Shown here: positions 50,541-60,161 of the stretch, in pieces
How positions within the stretch are numbered: position 1 is the stretch's first letter
How the letters are laid out: each line of letters starts with the position of its first letter
DNA from: Phenylobacterium deserti
Lineage (GTDB): Bacteria > Pseudomonadota > Alphaproteobacteria > Caulobacterales > Caulobacteraceae
NCBI GenBank assembly: GCA_943332615.1
Contig: CALQQB010000004.1
Location: 62,001-126,000, forward strand
DNA length: 64,000 nucleotides
Direction: 5' to 3'
Position numbers and translations under genes: made by a program
Notes under the pieces: generated by a model
What the model saw: only the letters and a program-made list of their open reading frames with translations
What the model was told of the DNA's origin: nothing
Databases searched by the model: none

Positions 50541-50990
50541 ATGAATTTCCCGATCGGCGAGCTCGCCAAGGCGAGCGGCGTCAAGGTCCCGACCATTCGC
50601 TTCTACGAACAGATTGGGCTGTTGCGCGTCCCGCAGCGAACCGAGTCGCAGCGCCGAATCTACGACGGCGCCGCGGTGAAGCGGCTGGCCTTCATCAAGC
50701 ACGCGCGTCAGCTCGGCTTCGCCATCGATGCGATTCGCACCCTGCTGGATCTGTCGGACCAGCCGGATCGCATCTGCGACGACGCGAACGCCCTGGCGCA
50801 GGAGCAACTTGTCGCCGTCGAGGGCAAGATCGCCCAGCTCGAACGCCTGCGCGACGAACTGGCGCGGATGGTCGAGGCCTCGTGTCACGGCCCGGTCGCG
50901 GAATGCCGGGTCATCGAGGTGCTCAGCGACCATAGCCTTTGTCAGCACGAACACGATCGCGAGAGCCTTGCGACCCTGCCCCATGGCTAG
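50541..50990 (+). CDS. cadR: CadR/PbrR-like MerR family metal activator
   Basis: A 149-residue MerR regulator. The helix-turn-helix is FPIGELAKASGVKVPTIRFY with EQIGLLRVPQRT. A dimer coiled coil follows and the metal loop has Cys79, Cys115 and Cys122, close in spacing to the three cysteines of CadR (77, 112, 119), which bind Cd, Zn or Pb. The ATG at 50541 follows GGAAGGAG. It would twist DNA at the 19-base-spaced promoters A, B and C when metal is bound. Its stop overlaps the Zur-like gene start, placing two opposite kinds of metal sensor in one message. Confidence 0.88.
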   Translation: MNFPIGELAKASGVKVPTIRFYEQIGLLRVPQRTESQRRIYDGAAVKRLAFIKHARQLGFAIDAIRTLLDLSDQPDRICDDANALAQEQLVAVEGKIAQLERLRDELARMVEASCHGPVAECRVIEVLSDHSLCQHEHDRESLATLPHG

Positions 50991-51471
50991 CGCGAGACCG
51001 GCCTGCGACCATCACACGCCGCTCACCCTGACGCGCGGCGCCGTGGACGCCGCGCTCGCCGCGGCGGAGCGGCGCTGCCTGTCAGCGGGTGAGCGCTGGA
51101 CCCCGCCGCGGCGGCGCACCTACGAGCTCCTGGTCACCAACCCCGGACCGCGCAAGGCCTACGACCTCATCGCCGCGTTCAAGCGGCACGCCGCGACCAC
51201 TAAGCCGCCCACCGTCTATCGGTCCCTGGACTTTCTTGTGGGTCTGGGCCTCGTCCACCGCGTCGAAAGCCTGAATGCCTTCGTCGCCTGCACGGGCTCC
51301 GAACCGACCCACACGCCCGAGTTCCTCATCTGCGACTGCTGCGGACAGACCGAAGAGATGTCCGCCGGCCCCGTGTCTATGCCGTCACTCGCGGCCGGGA
51401 GCCGCTTTGAGGTGCGTCACCTGGTCATCGAGCTACATGGGACCTGCGGCGCGTGCCGCGTCACATCCTGA
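50983..51471 (+). CDS. zur: Zur-like Fur family repressor
   Basis: A 162-residue Fur-superfamily regulator. The winged helix is seen around WTPPRRRTYELLVTNPGPRK and AYDLIAAFKRH, with PPTVYRSLDFLVGLGLVHRV. The structural zinc site is formed by CDCCG and CGACR. Zur proteins repress zinc uptake when zinc is plentiful. It overlaps the CadR-like gene by eight bases, so a zinc-efflux activator and a zinc-uptake repressor are co-translated. The neighbouring ZIP gene (36437) is a natural candidate target. The ATG at 50983 is used. Confidence 0.83.
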   Translation: MASARPACDHHTPLTLTRGAVDAALAAAERRCLSAGERWTPPRRRTYELLVTNPGPRKAYDLIAAFKRHAATTKPPTVYRSLDFLVGLGLVHRVESLNAFVACTGSEPTHTPEFLICDCCGQTEEMSAGPVSMPSLAAGSRFEVRHLVIELHGTCGACRVTS

Positions 51472-51498
51472 TGTCGGCGAGCGGTGGGCCGGTTGCGC

Positions 51499-52311
51499 AT
51501 GGCCGAGCCTGAACCCGCCCCGCGCCGTTCGCTGATTCAGCGCCGCCCCAAGGTCACGCTCTTTGGGGCGCTGGCCGCGGGCCTGGCCGTGTCCTGGGGC
51601 CTGCAGTCTGTGGCAGCGCCCTCCCCGCGCCTCGCGGAGACGCCCGTCTATCTTGCGGTGGTCAACGACAGCGCCGCGCCCGGGTTAAAACCGCTCGGCG
51701 CCGATGTGACGGTGGTCGTGTTCACGGACTACCGCTGCGGGGTCTGCAAGCTCTCGGAACCGGTGCTGCTAAAGCGCGTCGCCCGGGACCCTCGCATTCG
51801 CGTGCTCTACAAGGAATGGCCGATCCTCGGCGCGGACTCCCGACTGGCGGCCCGCGTGGCCCTCGCGGCGGATCGGCAGGGCAAATACCTGCCGGTTCAC
51901 CAGGCGCTGATGGCGGCGTCCGGGCGACTTGATCCCGACACGGTCCGCCGGATCGCGGAACGCGCCGGCGCCGATTGGCCGAGGCTGCAGTCCGACCTCC
52001 AACAGCATGGCCGCGACATCGACGCCGATCTCGCTCGCAACAACCTGCAGGCCTTCTCGCTGGGCCTCGAGGGCACGCCTGCGTTTCTGATCGGCCCCTA
52101 CCTCATCAAGGGACGCCTTCGGGAGCTTCAGCTGGGGGCCAAGCTGGCGGCGTCCCGCCGCACGCACGAGTCTGCCGGGCTTGCACTGCAGCAGCCGACC
52201 GCACGCGGCGTGGCGAAATCTTCGAGGATAACGCAGGCCGAGCCCGGCCCTCCGGCGCAGGCCGCGTCGCAATCGGTGACCAAGGTTGCGAGACTGGACT
52301 CCAGGGCGTGA
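51499..52311 (+). CDS. DsbA-family thioredoxin-fold protein
   Basis: An exported or membrane-anchored thiol oxidoreductase of the DsbA/DSBA-like group. One N-terminal helix (VTLFGALAAGLAVSWGLQSV) is followed by a thioredoxin fold with the active site CGVC (residues 80-83, TDYRCGVCKLSEP) and a helical insert, then GTPAFLIGPYLIKG with the cis-Pro. The domain should end near residue 222. The last ~50 residues are Gln/Ser/Ala-rich and overlap the opposite MerR gene by 184 bases, so the natural stop may be missing. The start is ATG 51499; GTG 51484 is possible. It may protect or reduce cysteines during metal stress. Confidence 0.82.
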   Translation: MAEPEPAPRRSLIQRRPKVTLFGALAAGLAVSWGLQSVAAPSPRLAETPVYLAVVNDSAAPGLKPLGADVTVVVFTDYRCGVCKLSEPVLLKRVARDPRIRVLYKEWPILGADSRLAARVALAADRQGKYLPVHQALMAASGRLDPDTVRRIAERAGADWPRLQSDLQQHGRDIDADLARNNLQAFSLGLEGTPAFLIGPYLIKGRLRELQLGAKLAASRRTHESAGLALQQPTARGVAKSSRITQAEPGPPAQAASQSVTKVARLDSRA

Positions 52312-52616
52312 AGTTCGGCGAGTTTGGCGCGGACCACGGCCAAATGATCCGCGGCTACGTCACGCGCCTCGGCGCACGGACGATCGCCGTTCTCGCGCAG
52401 GTCAACCAGGCTGCGCACCTGGTCGATGGGAAAGCCGAACTCCCGACAGCGGCGGATGAAGGTCAGCCGACGCAGGTCGCTCTCGCCATAGATCCGGTGG
52501 CCGCTGTCCCGACGATCCGGACGCTTCAGCAGCCCGATCTGCTCGTAGTAGCGGATGGTGGGTGTGTTCGTGCGGCTCTGTTCAGCAAGGCGGCCGATGG
52601 AAAGCGCCTGGTCCAT
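52128..52616 (-). CDS. MerR family metal regulator (second)
   Basis: A 162-residue MerR protein: the helix-turn-helix SIGRLAEQSRTNTPTIRYYE with QIGLLKRPDRR, the coiled coil, and Cys81, Cys116, Cys120 and Cys128 (CDAACAGGPGSACVI), a layout like that of MerR-type Hg or related thiophilic metal sensors. Two extra cysteines follow (GCCSASP). The ATG at 52616 is chosen because the upstream frame is not coding. It is divergent from the genes at 52731 and 53080, and the intervening promoter has the 19-base spacing it needs. The 3' end overlaps the DsbA-like gene. Confidence 0.86.
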   Translation of the reverse strand: MDQALSIGRLAEQSRTNTPTIRYYEQIGLLKRPDRRDSGHRIYGESDLRRLTFIRRCREFGFPIDQVRSLVDLRENGDRPCAEARDVAADHLAVVRAKLAELHALESSLATLVTDCDAACAGGPGSACVILEDFATPRAVGCCSASPADSCVRRDAASLAPS

Positions 52617-52638
52617 GCGAATGGGCTCCGGAAGGGGC

Positions 52639-52669
52639 TTGAACCTCAAGTCACTTGAACTTCTATGTT
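52639..52669 (+). promoter_or_regulatory. MerR-type promoter for the 52731-53469 genes
   Basis: The -35 TTGAAC (52639-52644) and -10 TATGTT (52664-52669) are exactly 19 bases apart. Between them is the palindrome TCAAGT-C-ACTTGA (52646-52658). This is the classic MerR activator design. It differs in sequence from operators A-C and so belongs to the divergent MerR at 52616. Confidence 0.75.
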
Positions 52670-52730
52670 GCGTGTCCCGGGCGTCGCCGCAAGGCGCAAG
52701 CGTCCGTCCGAAACTCGGAGACTGGACATC

Positions 52731-53078
52731 ATGAACTTCGACCCCGTCATCGCCTGCACCCTCGGCCCCGGCGACTTCCAGACGCGAATGCGATGGATCG
52801 CCGACCTGAATGGCCGGCACCTGAAGGCCCAGCGGCGCGACGGGCTCACCCTGCACCTCAGCTACCAGCCGGCCGCGCTCGAAGACGTCCGCGAGCTGGT
52901 CCGCCGCGAGACGGAGTGCTGCGCTTTCCTGACCTTCGCGCTGGCGGAAGCGCCCGGCGAGATCACGCTCGCCGTCAAGGTGCCGGAAGCGGCGGCCGAA
53001 GCCAGCGAGACGATCTTCGCGGGGCTGCTCAGCCAGGCGCCGGCGCCGGCGCCGGCCCGCGCCTGCGGCTGCTGCTGA
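52731..53078 (+). CDS. Cys-tailed conserved hypothetical protein
   Basis: A 115-residue soluble protein. It starts NFDPVIACTLGPGDFQTRMR and has LTLHLSYQPAALEDVRELV, ETECCAFLTFAL with a Cys pair, and ends in an Ala/Pro linker with ACGCC at the very C-terminus. The two Cys groups suggest cytoplasmic capture of a soft metal, such as mercury or copper, and hand-over to the membrane protein encoded next. The ATG at 52731 follows CGGAG. It is the first gene behind the MerR-type promoter and ends one base before the next gene. No established family function is known to me. Confidence 0.75.
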   Translation: MNFDPVIACTLGPGDFQTRMRWIADLNGRHLKAQRRDGLTLHLSYQPAALEDVRELVRRETECCAFLTFALAEAPGEITLAVKVPEAAAEASETIFAGLLSQAPAPAPARACGCC

Positions 53079-53079
53079 A

Positions 53080-53469
53080 ATGGCGCTCTCCGAACACGAG
53101 ACCTCCGCCCCGCCGCATACGGCGGGCCGTCAAGGCGCCGTCGGCCTGGGGGCTGTTGTCGCCGCAGCGGGGACGGCCGCCGCCTGCGCGGCCTGCTGCG
53201 TGCTGCCCATCGCCTTCCCCGCCCTCGCGCTGGCCGGCTTCGGCGGGGTCATCGCCGCGTTCGCCGGCGCGAGGCCCTGGCTGGGTCCGCTGGCCGCAGC
53301 CGGCGTGGCGGTCGCCTGGCTCTGGGTGGGTTGGGACAGCTGGCGGACGCGTCGTCGACCGGCCCGCGCCACCGCCGTGCTGATGCTCCTGGCGACGGCC
53401 CTGCTGGCTATTGCGCTCCTCTGGCCGCGAATCGAACCCCTGGTGCTGGCAGCTTTGCGGAGGGGCTAG
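53080..53469 (+). CDS. MerT-like metal transport membrane protein
   Basis: A 129-residue membrane protein with about four helices. The first helix contains adjacent cysteines in [20 protein letters not shown], like the CC pair in TM1 of MerT, which accepts Hg(II). The later helices are [20 protein letters not shown] and [18 protein letters not shown]. The second Cys pair of MerT is not seen. Gene order (divergent merR, Cys-tailed protein, MerT-like protein) resembles a mer-type operon, but no merA or merP is present. Substrate metal is therefore uncertain. Confidence 0.7.
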   Translation: MALSEHETSAPPHTAGRQGAVGLGAVVAAAGTAAACAACCVLPIAFPALALAGFGGVIAAFAGARPWLGPLAAAGVAVAWLWVGWDSWRTRRRPARATAVLMLLATALLAIALLWPRIEPLVLAALRRG

Positions 53470-53500
53470 GCCCAACCGCCAAGGGCCGTATGGTCTCGCC

Positions 53501-53824
53501 ATGACGTGGATCTACTACGCCGGCGCCGCCTTCGCCGAAATCGCCGGCTGCTTCGCCTTCTGGGCCTATTTTCGGCTTGAGCGGTCACCGCTCTGGCTGG
53601 CGCCCGGCATGGCATCGCTTGCCCTGTTCGCCTTCCTGCTCACCAGGGTCGACAGCGACTTCGCGGGCCGCGCCTATGCGACCTACGGCGGCGTCTACAT
53701 CGTCGCCTCGCTGGTCTGGTTGTGGCTGGTCGAGCACAGGACGCCCGACCGCTGGGACGCGATCGGGGCGGCGATCTGCCTGGCCGGGGCCGCCGTGATC
53801 CTGTTCGGACCCCGTCACGCCTGA
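53501..53824 (+). CDS. YnfA family membrane protein (UPF0060)
   Basis: A 107-residue, four-helix inner-membrane protein: [40 protein letters not shown], then [20 protein letters not shown] and a last helix ending ILFGPRHA. The conserved E in TM1 and the AYxTYGGVYI stretch are the marks of YnfA, an SMR-like family linked in some bacteria to efflux of cations. The ATG at 53501 is the conserved start. It lies 31 bases after the MerT-like gene and may be co-transcribed. Confidence 0.9.
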   Translation: MTWIYYAGAAFAEIAGCFAFWAYFRLERSPLWLAPGMASLALFAFLLTRVDSDFAGRAYATYGGVYIVASLVWLWLVEHRTPDRWDAIGAAICLAGAAVILFGPRHA

Positions 53825-53872
53825 GGCCGGTCGCTTGCGCCAAGGCCGCGTCGAGCCCATCCTTGTCGTCGG

Positions 53873-54229
53873 ATGCTGCGCGCGAACACCTTCCTCGCCC
53901 TGCTCGCCACGATCATGCTCGTGATCGCCGGCGCACCGGCGCGCGTCTCGGCGACCCCGTGCAATCCCTGTCCCCCCGACTGCGCGATGACGCAGCAGAT
54001 GGCCGCATCGATGGATCATCACGGCAAGGCCCCCGAACCGGGCGGAGTTCCCGACAATCCCTGCAAGCAGAGCCTCGCATGCCAGGCGTCGTTTGCCGCA
54101 CCTGCGCTCGCGCAGGTCTCGGTGGCGGTGGTGTTGACGGCGGATGTCGCCGAGCACGCCCCGTTCGATCCGCTCGCCGCGCCCTCGCGACCGCCAGACC
54201 GAGGTCTCCGTCCGCCCATACAGCTCTGA
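53873..54229 (+). CDS. DUF2946-like small exported protein preceding the cus operon
   Basis: A 118-residue protein with a signal peptide (TFLALLATIMLVIAGAPARV, cut near SATP). The mature part contains CNPCPPDCAM, MDHHGK and NPCKQSLAC, a Cys/His/Met-rich stretch suited to soft metals in the periplasm. It then has a second hydrophobic stretch (VSVAVVLTADVA). Proteins of this type commonly open copper or czc operons. It lies 69 bases before the cusC-like gene and is probably the first gene of that operon. Family assignment is by pattern only. Confidence 0.62.
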   Translation: MLRANTFLALLATIMLVIAGAPARVSATPCNPCPPDCAMTQQMAASMDHHGKAPEPGGVPDNPCKQSLACQASFAAPALAQVSVAVVLTADVAEHAPFDPLAAPSRPPDRGLRPPIQL

Positions 54230-54298
54230 ACCCTTCTGACCCGGCGGCGCCGACCGCCGGCCCTGGCGCATGCGCGCCGTCAATTGGAGTTCCGGAGC

Positions 54299-55531
54299 AT
54301 GCCTCCCTTTCGATGGCTGCCACTCGCGGTCGCGGCCGCCTATGCCGGCTCGGCCACCGCCGAGCCCCTGACATACGCCGGCGCGCTCGACCTGGCGGGG
54401 CGATCCGCGCCCAGCCTCCAGGCCAGCGCACTAAAGGTCGACGCCGCGCGCGCCTCCAGCCGGGCCGCGGGCCGCCTGCCCGACCCGAAGCTCAATGTCG
54501 GCGTCCAGGACTACCCGGTGTCCGGGCCCAACGCCGGGAGCTTCACGCGCGACGATTTCACGATGACCAAGCTCGGCGTCATGCAGGACGTGCCCAACGC
54601 CGCGCGACGCCGCGCAGAGGTCGCCGGGGCCACGGCCGAGATCGGCGTCGCCCAGGCCGAGACCCTGATGGAACAGCGCAACGTCCGCGTGGCGACCGCG
54701 ATGGCCTGGATCGATCTGGTCTACGCCGAGCGTCGCCTCGCAGCGCTCGACGAACTGGTCGGCGGCCTCAGGACCCTCTGGGAGGGCCAGCCGGCCAGCG
54801 TCGCCTCCGGGGCCTCTCGCCCGGCCGTCGGCCTGGAGCCCGCGCGGCTGAAGGCCGTGTTCGCCGACAAGCGGAGCGAACTTGTCGCCGCCGTCGCCAA
54901 GGCCCGCGCCGAGCTCACTCGCTGGACCGGAGACGCCGCGCCGACCACGTCCGGTGAGGCGCCGCACTATGAGATCGATCCCGCGACCCTGCACGCCGAC
55001 CTTGAGCGCCATCCCAGCCTGCTCGTCTCCCAGGCCGACGCGCGCAGGGCGGAGGCCGGCGTCGACGCCGCGCGCGCCGCCACGCGGCCCGACTGGGGCT
55101 TCGAGGTGTCCTATGGCCGCCGCGATCCGCGGTTCGGCGACCTGGTCTCGGCCGGCGTGACGGTGAGCCTGCCGCTGTTCCAGGGAACGCGTCAGGAGCC
55201 GGTGATCGCGGCGCGGCTGGCGGACCGCAACCGGGTGCGTATCGAGCGCGAGGACCGGCGGCGCAGGCTCGTGGCCGGGCTCGACAGCGACATCGCCGAC
55301 CACGTCATGCACCACGACCAGTGGCGCCGCGCCGTCGAGGTGCTGGTCCCCACGGCCGAACAGCGGGCCCATCTCGAGGTCACCAGCTACGGCGCCGGCC
55401 GTGCCGGCTTCGACGACGTGCGCATGGCGTTGACCGATCTCGCCGACGCGAAGCTCGACGTGCTGGAGCGCGAGGCGATGGTCGCCCGCGACGGCGCCCG
55501 CATCCTGCTCACCTACGGAGCCGACCAATGA
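54299..55531 (+). CDS. cusC: CusC-like outer-membrane channel (TolC family)
   Basis: A 410-residue TolC-type channel with a signal peptide (RWLPLAVAAAYAGSATA), an early motif PDPKLNVGVQDYPVSGPNA, MTKLGVMQDVPNAARRRAEV, and VSLPLFQGTRQEPVIAAR in the second repeat. It is the outer-membrane part of the copper/silver pump. The ATG at 54299 has GGAG seven bases upstream. It overlaps the adaptor gene by four bases (ATGA). No lipobox is present, in contrast to the NodT proteins earlier in the window. Confidence 0.85.
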   Translation: MPPFRWLPLAVAAAYAGSATAEPLTYAGALDLAGRSAPSLQASALKVDAARASSRAAGRLPDPKLNVGVQDYPVSGPNAGSFTRDDFTMTKLGVMQDVPNAARRRAEVAGATAEIGVAQAETLMEQRNVRVATAMAWIDLVYAERRLAALDELVGGLRTLWEGQPASVASGASRPAVGLEPARLKAVFADKRSELVAAVAKARAELTRWTGDAAPTTSGEAPHYEIDPATLHADLERHPSLLVSQADARRAEAGVDAARAATRPDWGFEVSYGRRDPRFGDLVSAGVTVSLPLFQGTRQEPVIAARLADRNRVRIEREDRRRRLVAGLDSDIADHVMHHDQWRRAVEVLVPTAEQRAHLEVTSYGAGRAGFDDVRMALTDLADAKLDVLEREAMVARDGARILLTYGADQ

Positions 55532-57006
55532 CCCGCGCCCAGACCGTCGCCCTCGTCTTGGCGGGGGTCGTCGCCATCGGCGCCGCCGGCTTCTTCGGAG
55601 GCCGGATGAGCCGCCCCGCCCCGCCGGCGGCCCCGGCCGAAGCCGGCCGCAAGGTCCTCTACTGGTACGATCCGATGGTTCCGGCCCAGCACTTCGACAA
55701 GCCGGGCAAGTCCCCGTTCATGGATATGCAGCTGCAGCCCAGGTACGCGGGCGAGACAGTGGGCGGCGCAGGCGCGGGCGTCCAGATCGACCCCGCCAGG
55801 ACCCAGAACCTGGGCGTGCGCCTGGCCGCCGTGGAGCGCGGAACGCTGGCGGCCGGGGTCACCGCCACTGGCGTCATCGATTTCAACGAACGCGACGTCG
55901 CCATCGTCCAGGCCAAGGCCGCGGGCTTCGTCCAACGCGTCTACGGCCGCGCGCCCGGCGACGTGATCGGCGCGGGCGCGCCCTTGGCGGACGTGCTGGT
56001 CCCCGAATGGGCCGGCGCCCAGGGCGAGTACCTGGCCGTGCGCCGCACGGGCGATCCGGCGCTGATCGACGCCGCGCGGCAGCGGCTGCAACTGCTCGGC
56101 ATGCCGCCGTCACTCGTCAGCGCGGTCGAACGCAGCGGCGCGGTCCGCAACGTCGCGACCGTCACGACGCCGAGCGGCGGGGTGATCAAGACCCTGGCCG
56201 TCCGCAACGGCATGACCGTCTCTGCCGGTCAGACGCTCGCCGAGGTCAACGGCCTGGCGAGGGTGTGGTTGAACGCCGCCTTACCCGAGGCGCAGGCGGG
56301 GCAGGTGCGGCTGGGCGAGGCCGCAACGGCCGTCCTGGCGGCCTACCCGGGTGAGACCTTCACCGGCCGCGTCACCGCGGTGCTGCCGCAGGCGGAGGCG
56401 GCGACGCGCACCCTGACCGTGCGGATCGAATTGCCAAATCCAGGCAGCCGGCTGAAGCCCGGCATGTTCGCAACCGTGCGGTTCGGCGGCCAGTCGACGC
56501 CAGTGCTGCTCGTGCCGTCGGAAGCGCTGATCCGCACCGGCAAACGGACCCTGGTCATGGTCGCCCAGGCCGGCGGTCGCTATCTGCCGGCCGAGGTCAC
56601 CACCGGCCGCGAGGCGGGCGACCGCACCGAGGTCCTGGCGGGGCTTTCCGAGGGCGAGAAGGTGGTGGCCTCCGGCCAGTTCCTGATCGACTCGGAAGCC
56701 AGCCTGTCCGGCGTCCAGGCGAGGCCGGCCCGCGCGCCGGCGGGGCCGACAAAGCCGGCGCCTGTCGCCGCGGCGGCCACGCTGCATCGAGGACTAGGCC
56801 GCGTGGAGGCCATCTCCTCCAAGTCCGTGACCCTCTCGCACGGGCCGATCCCCACGGTCCCCTGGCCCGCCATGACCATGACGTTCGGACTGGGCTCGCC
56901 AGCCCCCGCCCAAGGCGTCAAGGCCGGAGACCGCGTGACCTTCGCCTTCGCGCAAACGCCTGGCGGGCCGGTCGTTCGCAAGATCACCAAGGCGGCGGCC
57001 CAATGA
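55528..57006 (+). CDS. cusB: CusB-like adaptor with fused C-terminal CusF domain
   Basis: A 492-residue periplasmic adaptor. The signal/anchor helix ([20 protein letters not shown]) is followed by a heavy-metal-binding domain, [20 protein letters not shown] then [10 protein letters not shown], typical of CusB. Next come the lipoyl and barrel domains (~95-400), a Pro/Ala linker (~405-425) and a CusF OB domain, with [20 protein letters not shown] and MTMTF carrying the His, Trp and Met ligands for Cu(I)/Ag(I). The frame is open upstream, but the ATG at 55528 overlapping cusC is the sensible start. The stop overlaps cusA. Confidence 0.9.
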   Translation: MTRAQTVALVLAGVVAIGAAGFFGGRMSRPAPPAAPAEAGRKVLYWYDPMVPAQHFDKPGKSPFMDMQLQPRYAGETVGGAGAGVQIDPARTQNLGVRLAAVERGTLAAGVTATGVIDFNERDVAIVQAKAAGFVQRVYGRAPGDVIGAGAPLADVLVPEWAGAQGEYLAVRRTGDPALIDAARQRLQLLGMPPSLVSAVERSGAVRNVATVTTPSGGVIKTLAVRNGMTVSAGQTLAEVNGLARVWLNAALPEAQAGQVRLGEAATAVLAAYPGETFTGRVTAVLPQAEAATRTLTVRIELPNPGSRLKPGMFATVRFGGQSTPVLLVPSEALIRTGKRTLVMVAQAGGRYLPAEVTTGREAGDRTEVLAGLSEGEKVVASGQFLIDSEASLSGVQARPARAPAGPTKPAPVAAAATLHRGLGRVEAISSKSVTLSHGPIPTVPWPAMTMTFGLGSPAPAQGVKAGDRVTFAFAQTPGGPVVRKITKAAAQ

Positions 57007-60000
57007 TCGCCGCCGTCATCCGCGCCTCAGTCCGGGGCCGCTTCCTGGTGCTGATGGCCGCGGTCGCGCTGGCGATCGTCGGCGTCTTCGCGGTGCGCTC
57101 CACGCCGGTGGATGCCCTGCCGGACCTCTCGGACGTGCAGGTCATCGTGCGCACGACCTACCCCGGCCAGGCGCCGCAGATCGTCGAGAACCAGGTCACC
57201 TATCCGCTGACCACGACCATGCTCTCCGTGCCAGGCGCCCAGACCGTCCGCGGCTATTCCTTCTTCGGCGACAGCTTCGTCTATGTGCTGTTCGAGGACG
57301 GCACCGACCTCTACTGGGCCCGCTCGCGGGTGCTGGAATACCTCAACCAGGTGCAGGGCCGGCTGCCACAGGGCGCGCGGGCGTCCCTGGGACCGGACGC
57401 CACCGGCGTCGGCTGGATCTACGAGTATGCGCTGGTGGACAAGAGCGGCCGCCACGACCTCTCCCAGCTGCGGTCCCTGCAGGACTGGTTTCTGCGCTAC
57501 GAGCTGAAGAGCCTGCCGGGCGTGGCCGAGGTCGCCAGCATCGGCGGCATGGTCAAGCAGTACCAGGTGACGCTCGACCCGGTGAAGCTCGCCGCCTACG
57601 GCGTCACCCACCCGCAGGTCGTCGCGGCGATCCAGCGCGCCAACCAGGAGACCGGCGGCTCCGTCCTGGAGATGGGCGAGGCCGAGTACATGGTCCGCGC
57701 CGGCGGCTACCTGAAGACCTTGGACGATTTCCGCGCCATCCCCCTGCGCACGGCGGCCGGCGGCGTGCCCGTGCGCCTGGGCGACGTGGCCACGATCCAG
57801 CTTGGCCCGGAGATGCGCCGCGGCATCGCCGAGCTGAACGGCGACGGCGAGGTGGCCGGCGGCGTGGTGATCCTGCGCTCCGGCAAGAACGCGCGGGAGA
57901 CCATCCACGCCGTGCAGGGCAAGCTGGCCGAGCTGAAACGCAGCCTGCCGGCCGGCGTCGAGGTGGTCACCACCTATGACCGGTCCCAGCTCATCGACCG
58001 GGCGATCTCCAACCTCTCAACCAAGCTCATCGAGGAGTTCGTGGTGGTGGCGCTGGTCTGCGCCCTCTTCCTCTGGCGCCTGCGCTCGGCGTTGGTGGCG
58101 ATCCTCACCTTGCCGCTGGGGGTGCTGTTCGCCTTCATCGTGATGCGCGTCCAGGGCGTGAACGCCAACATCATGTCCCTGGGCGGCATCGCCATCGCCA
58201 TCGGGGCCATGGTCGACGCCGCCATCGTGATGATCGAGAACGCCCACAAGCGGCTGGAAGCCTGGGAGCACCAGCATCCGGGCGAGGAGATGACGGCCGA
58301 TACCCGCTGGCGGGTGATCACCGACGCCGCCGCCGAGGTCGGGCCGGCCCTCTTCCTCAGCCTGGTGATCATCACGCTCAGCTTCGTGCCGGTCTTCGCA
58401 TTGCAGGCGCAGGAAGGGCGCCTCTTCTCGCCCCTGGCCTTCACCAAGAGCTACGCCATGGCCGGCGCGGCGATCCTCTCGGTGACCCTGGTCCCGGTGC
58501 TGATGGGCTTCCTGATCCGCGGCAAGATCCCGTCGGAGACCGCCAACCCGGTGAACCGCTGGCTGATGGCCGCCTATGAGCCGGTGATCGACTGGGTGCT
58601 CCGCAAACCGAAGACGGTCCTGCTGATCGCCCTCATCGCCTTCGCCACCACCGCCTGGCCGCTCAGCCGCCTGGGCGGCGAGTTCATCCCGCCGATGAAC
58701 GAGGGCGACCTGCTCTACATGCCCTCGGCCCTGCCGGGGATCTCGGCGGCCAAGGCCTCGGAGCTGCTGCAGCAGACGGACCGGCTGATCAAGACCGTGC
58801 CGGAGGTGAAGACGGTGTTCGGCAAGGCCGGCCGCGCCGAAAGCGCCACCGACCCCGCCCCGCTGGAGATGTTCGAGACCACCATCCAGTTCAAGCCGCA
58901 GAAGGAGTGGCGGCCCGGCATGACGCCCGAGAAGCTCACCGAGGAACTGGACCGGGTGGTGAAGGTCCCGGGCCTGGCCAACGTCTGGGTCCCGCCCATC
59001 CGCAATCGCGTCGACATGCTGGCGACCGGCATCAAGAGCCCGATCGGCGTGAAGGTCTCGGGCGCCGACCTCACCCAGATCGACCGCGTCGCCGCCGAAG
59101 TGGAGGCCGTCGCCAAGCGCACCAACGGCGTCTCTTCGGCCCTGGCGGAGCGGCTGACCGGCGGCCGCTACGTCGATATCCAGATCGACCGCGCCGCGGC
59201 CGCCCGCTACGGCCTGAACATCGCCGACGTGGAGGACATTGTCGCCGGCGCCATCGGCGGCGAGACCGTCGGCGAGACGGTGGAGGGCGTCGCCCGCTAC
59301 CCGATCAGCGTCCGCTACCCGCGCGAACTACGCGACAGCCTGGAGGGCGTCCGCAGCCTGCCGATCCTCACGTCCATGGGGCAACAGATCACCCTCTCGA
59401 CAGTGGCTCGTGTCGAGGTCGCCGACGGCCCGCCGATGCTGAAGACCGAGAACGCCCGGCCCTCGACCTGGGTCTATGTCGACGTCCGCGGGCGCGACCT
59501 GAACTCCGTGGTCACCGATCTTCAGAAGGCCGTGGCCAGGGACGTCAAGCTGCCGCCCGGCGTGTCGGTCGCCTACTCGGGCCAGTTCGAATACCTGCAG
59601 CGCGCGGCGGAGCGGCTCAAGGTGGTCGTGCCGGCGACCCTGGCGATCATCTTCCTGTTGCTCTACGTCACCTTCCGGCGCTTCGACGAGGCGGCCCTGA
59701 TCATGGGGACCCTGCCCTTCGCGCTCACCGGCGGCATCTGGGCGCTCTACCTCCTGGGCTACAACCAGTCGATCGCCACAGGAGTAGGCTTCATCGCCCT
59801 GGCCGGTGTTTCCGCAGAGTTCGGGGTGGTGATGCTGATCTACCTCAAGCACGCCCTGGCCGAGCGCGGGCCAAACCCCACTCGCGAGGATGTGGCGGCC
59901 GCCGTCCACGAAGGCGCACTGCTGCGCGTGCGCCCCAAGGCCATGACCGTCGCCGTGATCCTGGCCGGCCTCGCCCCGATCCTCGTCGACCATGGGGCCG

Positions 60001-60161
60001 GGTCCGAAGTCATGAGCCGCATCGCAGCCCCGATGATCGGCGGCATGCTCACCGCGCCGCTGCTCTCGATGCTGGTTATCCCCGCGGGCTACCTGCTGCT
60101 CAGACGCAGGCGGCAGGCCCCCCTTTCCTCCACCGCTTCTACCCAAGGAGACACTCCATGA
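57003..60161 (+). CDS. cusA: CusA-type copper/silver RND exporter
   Basis: A 1052-residue HME-RND pump. The TM4 signature is [20 protein letters not shown], the Cu(I)/Ag(I) (HME4) form, unlike the DFG form of the two CzcA proteins. The periplasmic part has [20 protein letters not shown] and [13 protein letters not shown], which carry methionines used in Cu(I) relay, and [18 protein letters not shown]. It exports Cu(I) or Ag(I) from periplasm and cytoplasm through CusB and CusC. Four-base overlaps with cusB and cusF show a tight operon. Confidence 0.94.
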   Translation: MIAAVIRASVRGRFLVLMAAVALAIVGVFAVRSTPVDALPDLSDVQVIVRTTYPGQAPQIVENQVTYPLTTTMLSVPGAQTVRGYSFFGDSFVYVLFEDGTDLYWARSRVLEYLNQVQGRLPQGARASLGPDATGVGWIYEYALVDKSGRHDLSQLRSLQDWFLRYELKSLPGVAEVASIGGMVKQYQVTLDPVKLAAYGVTHPQVVAAIQRANQETGGSVLEMGEAEYMVRAGGYLKTLDDFRAIPLRTAAGGVPVRLGDVATIQLGPEMRRGIAELNGDGEVAGGVVILRSGKNARETIHAVQGKLAELKRSLPAGVEVVTTYDRSQLIDRAISNLSTKLIEEFVVVALVCALFLWRLRSALVAILTLPLGVLFAFIVMRVQGVNANIMSLGGIAIAIGAMVDAAIVMIENAHKRLEAWEHQHPGEEMTADTRWRVITDAAAEVGPALFLSLVIITLSFVPVFALQAQEGRLFSPLAFTKSYAMAGAAILSVTLVPVLMGFLIRGKIPSETANPVNRWLMAAYEPVIDWVLRKPKTVLLIALIAFATTAWPLSRLGGEFIPPMNEGDLLYMPSALPGISAAKASELLQQTDRLIKTVPEVKTVFGKAGRAESATDPAPLEMFETTIQFKPQKEWRPGMTPEKLTEELDRVVKVPGLANVWVPPIRNRVDMLATGIKSPIGVKVSGADLTQIDRVAAEVEAVAKRTNGVSSALAERLTGGRYVDIQIDRAAAARYGLNIADVEDIVAGAIGGETVGETVEGVARYPISVRYPRELRDSLEGVRSLPILTSMGQQITLSTVARVEVADGPPMLKTENARPSTWVYVDVRGRDLNSVVTDLQKAVARDVKLPPGVSVAYSGQFEYLQRAAERLKVVVPATLAIIFLLLYVTFRRFDEAALIMGTLPFALTGGIWALYLLGYNQSIATGVGFIALAGVSAEFGVVMLIYLKHALAERGPNPTREDVAAAVHEGALLRVRPKAMTVAVILAGLAPILVDHGAGSEVMSRIAAPMIGGMLTAPLLSMLVIPAGYLLLRRRRQAPLSSTASTQGDTP

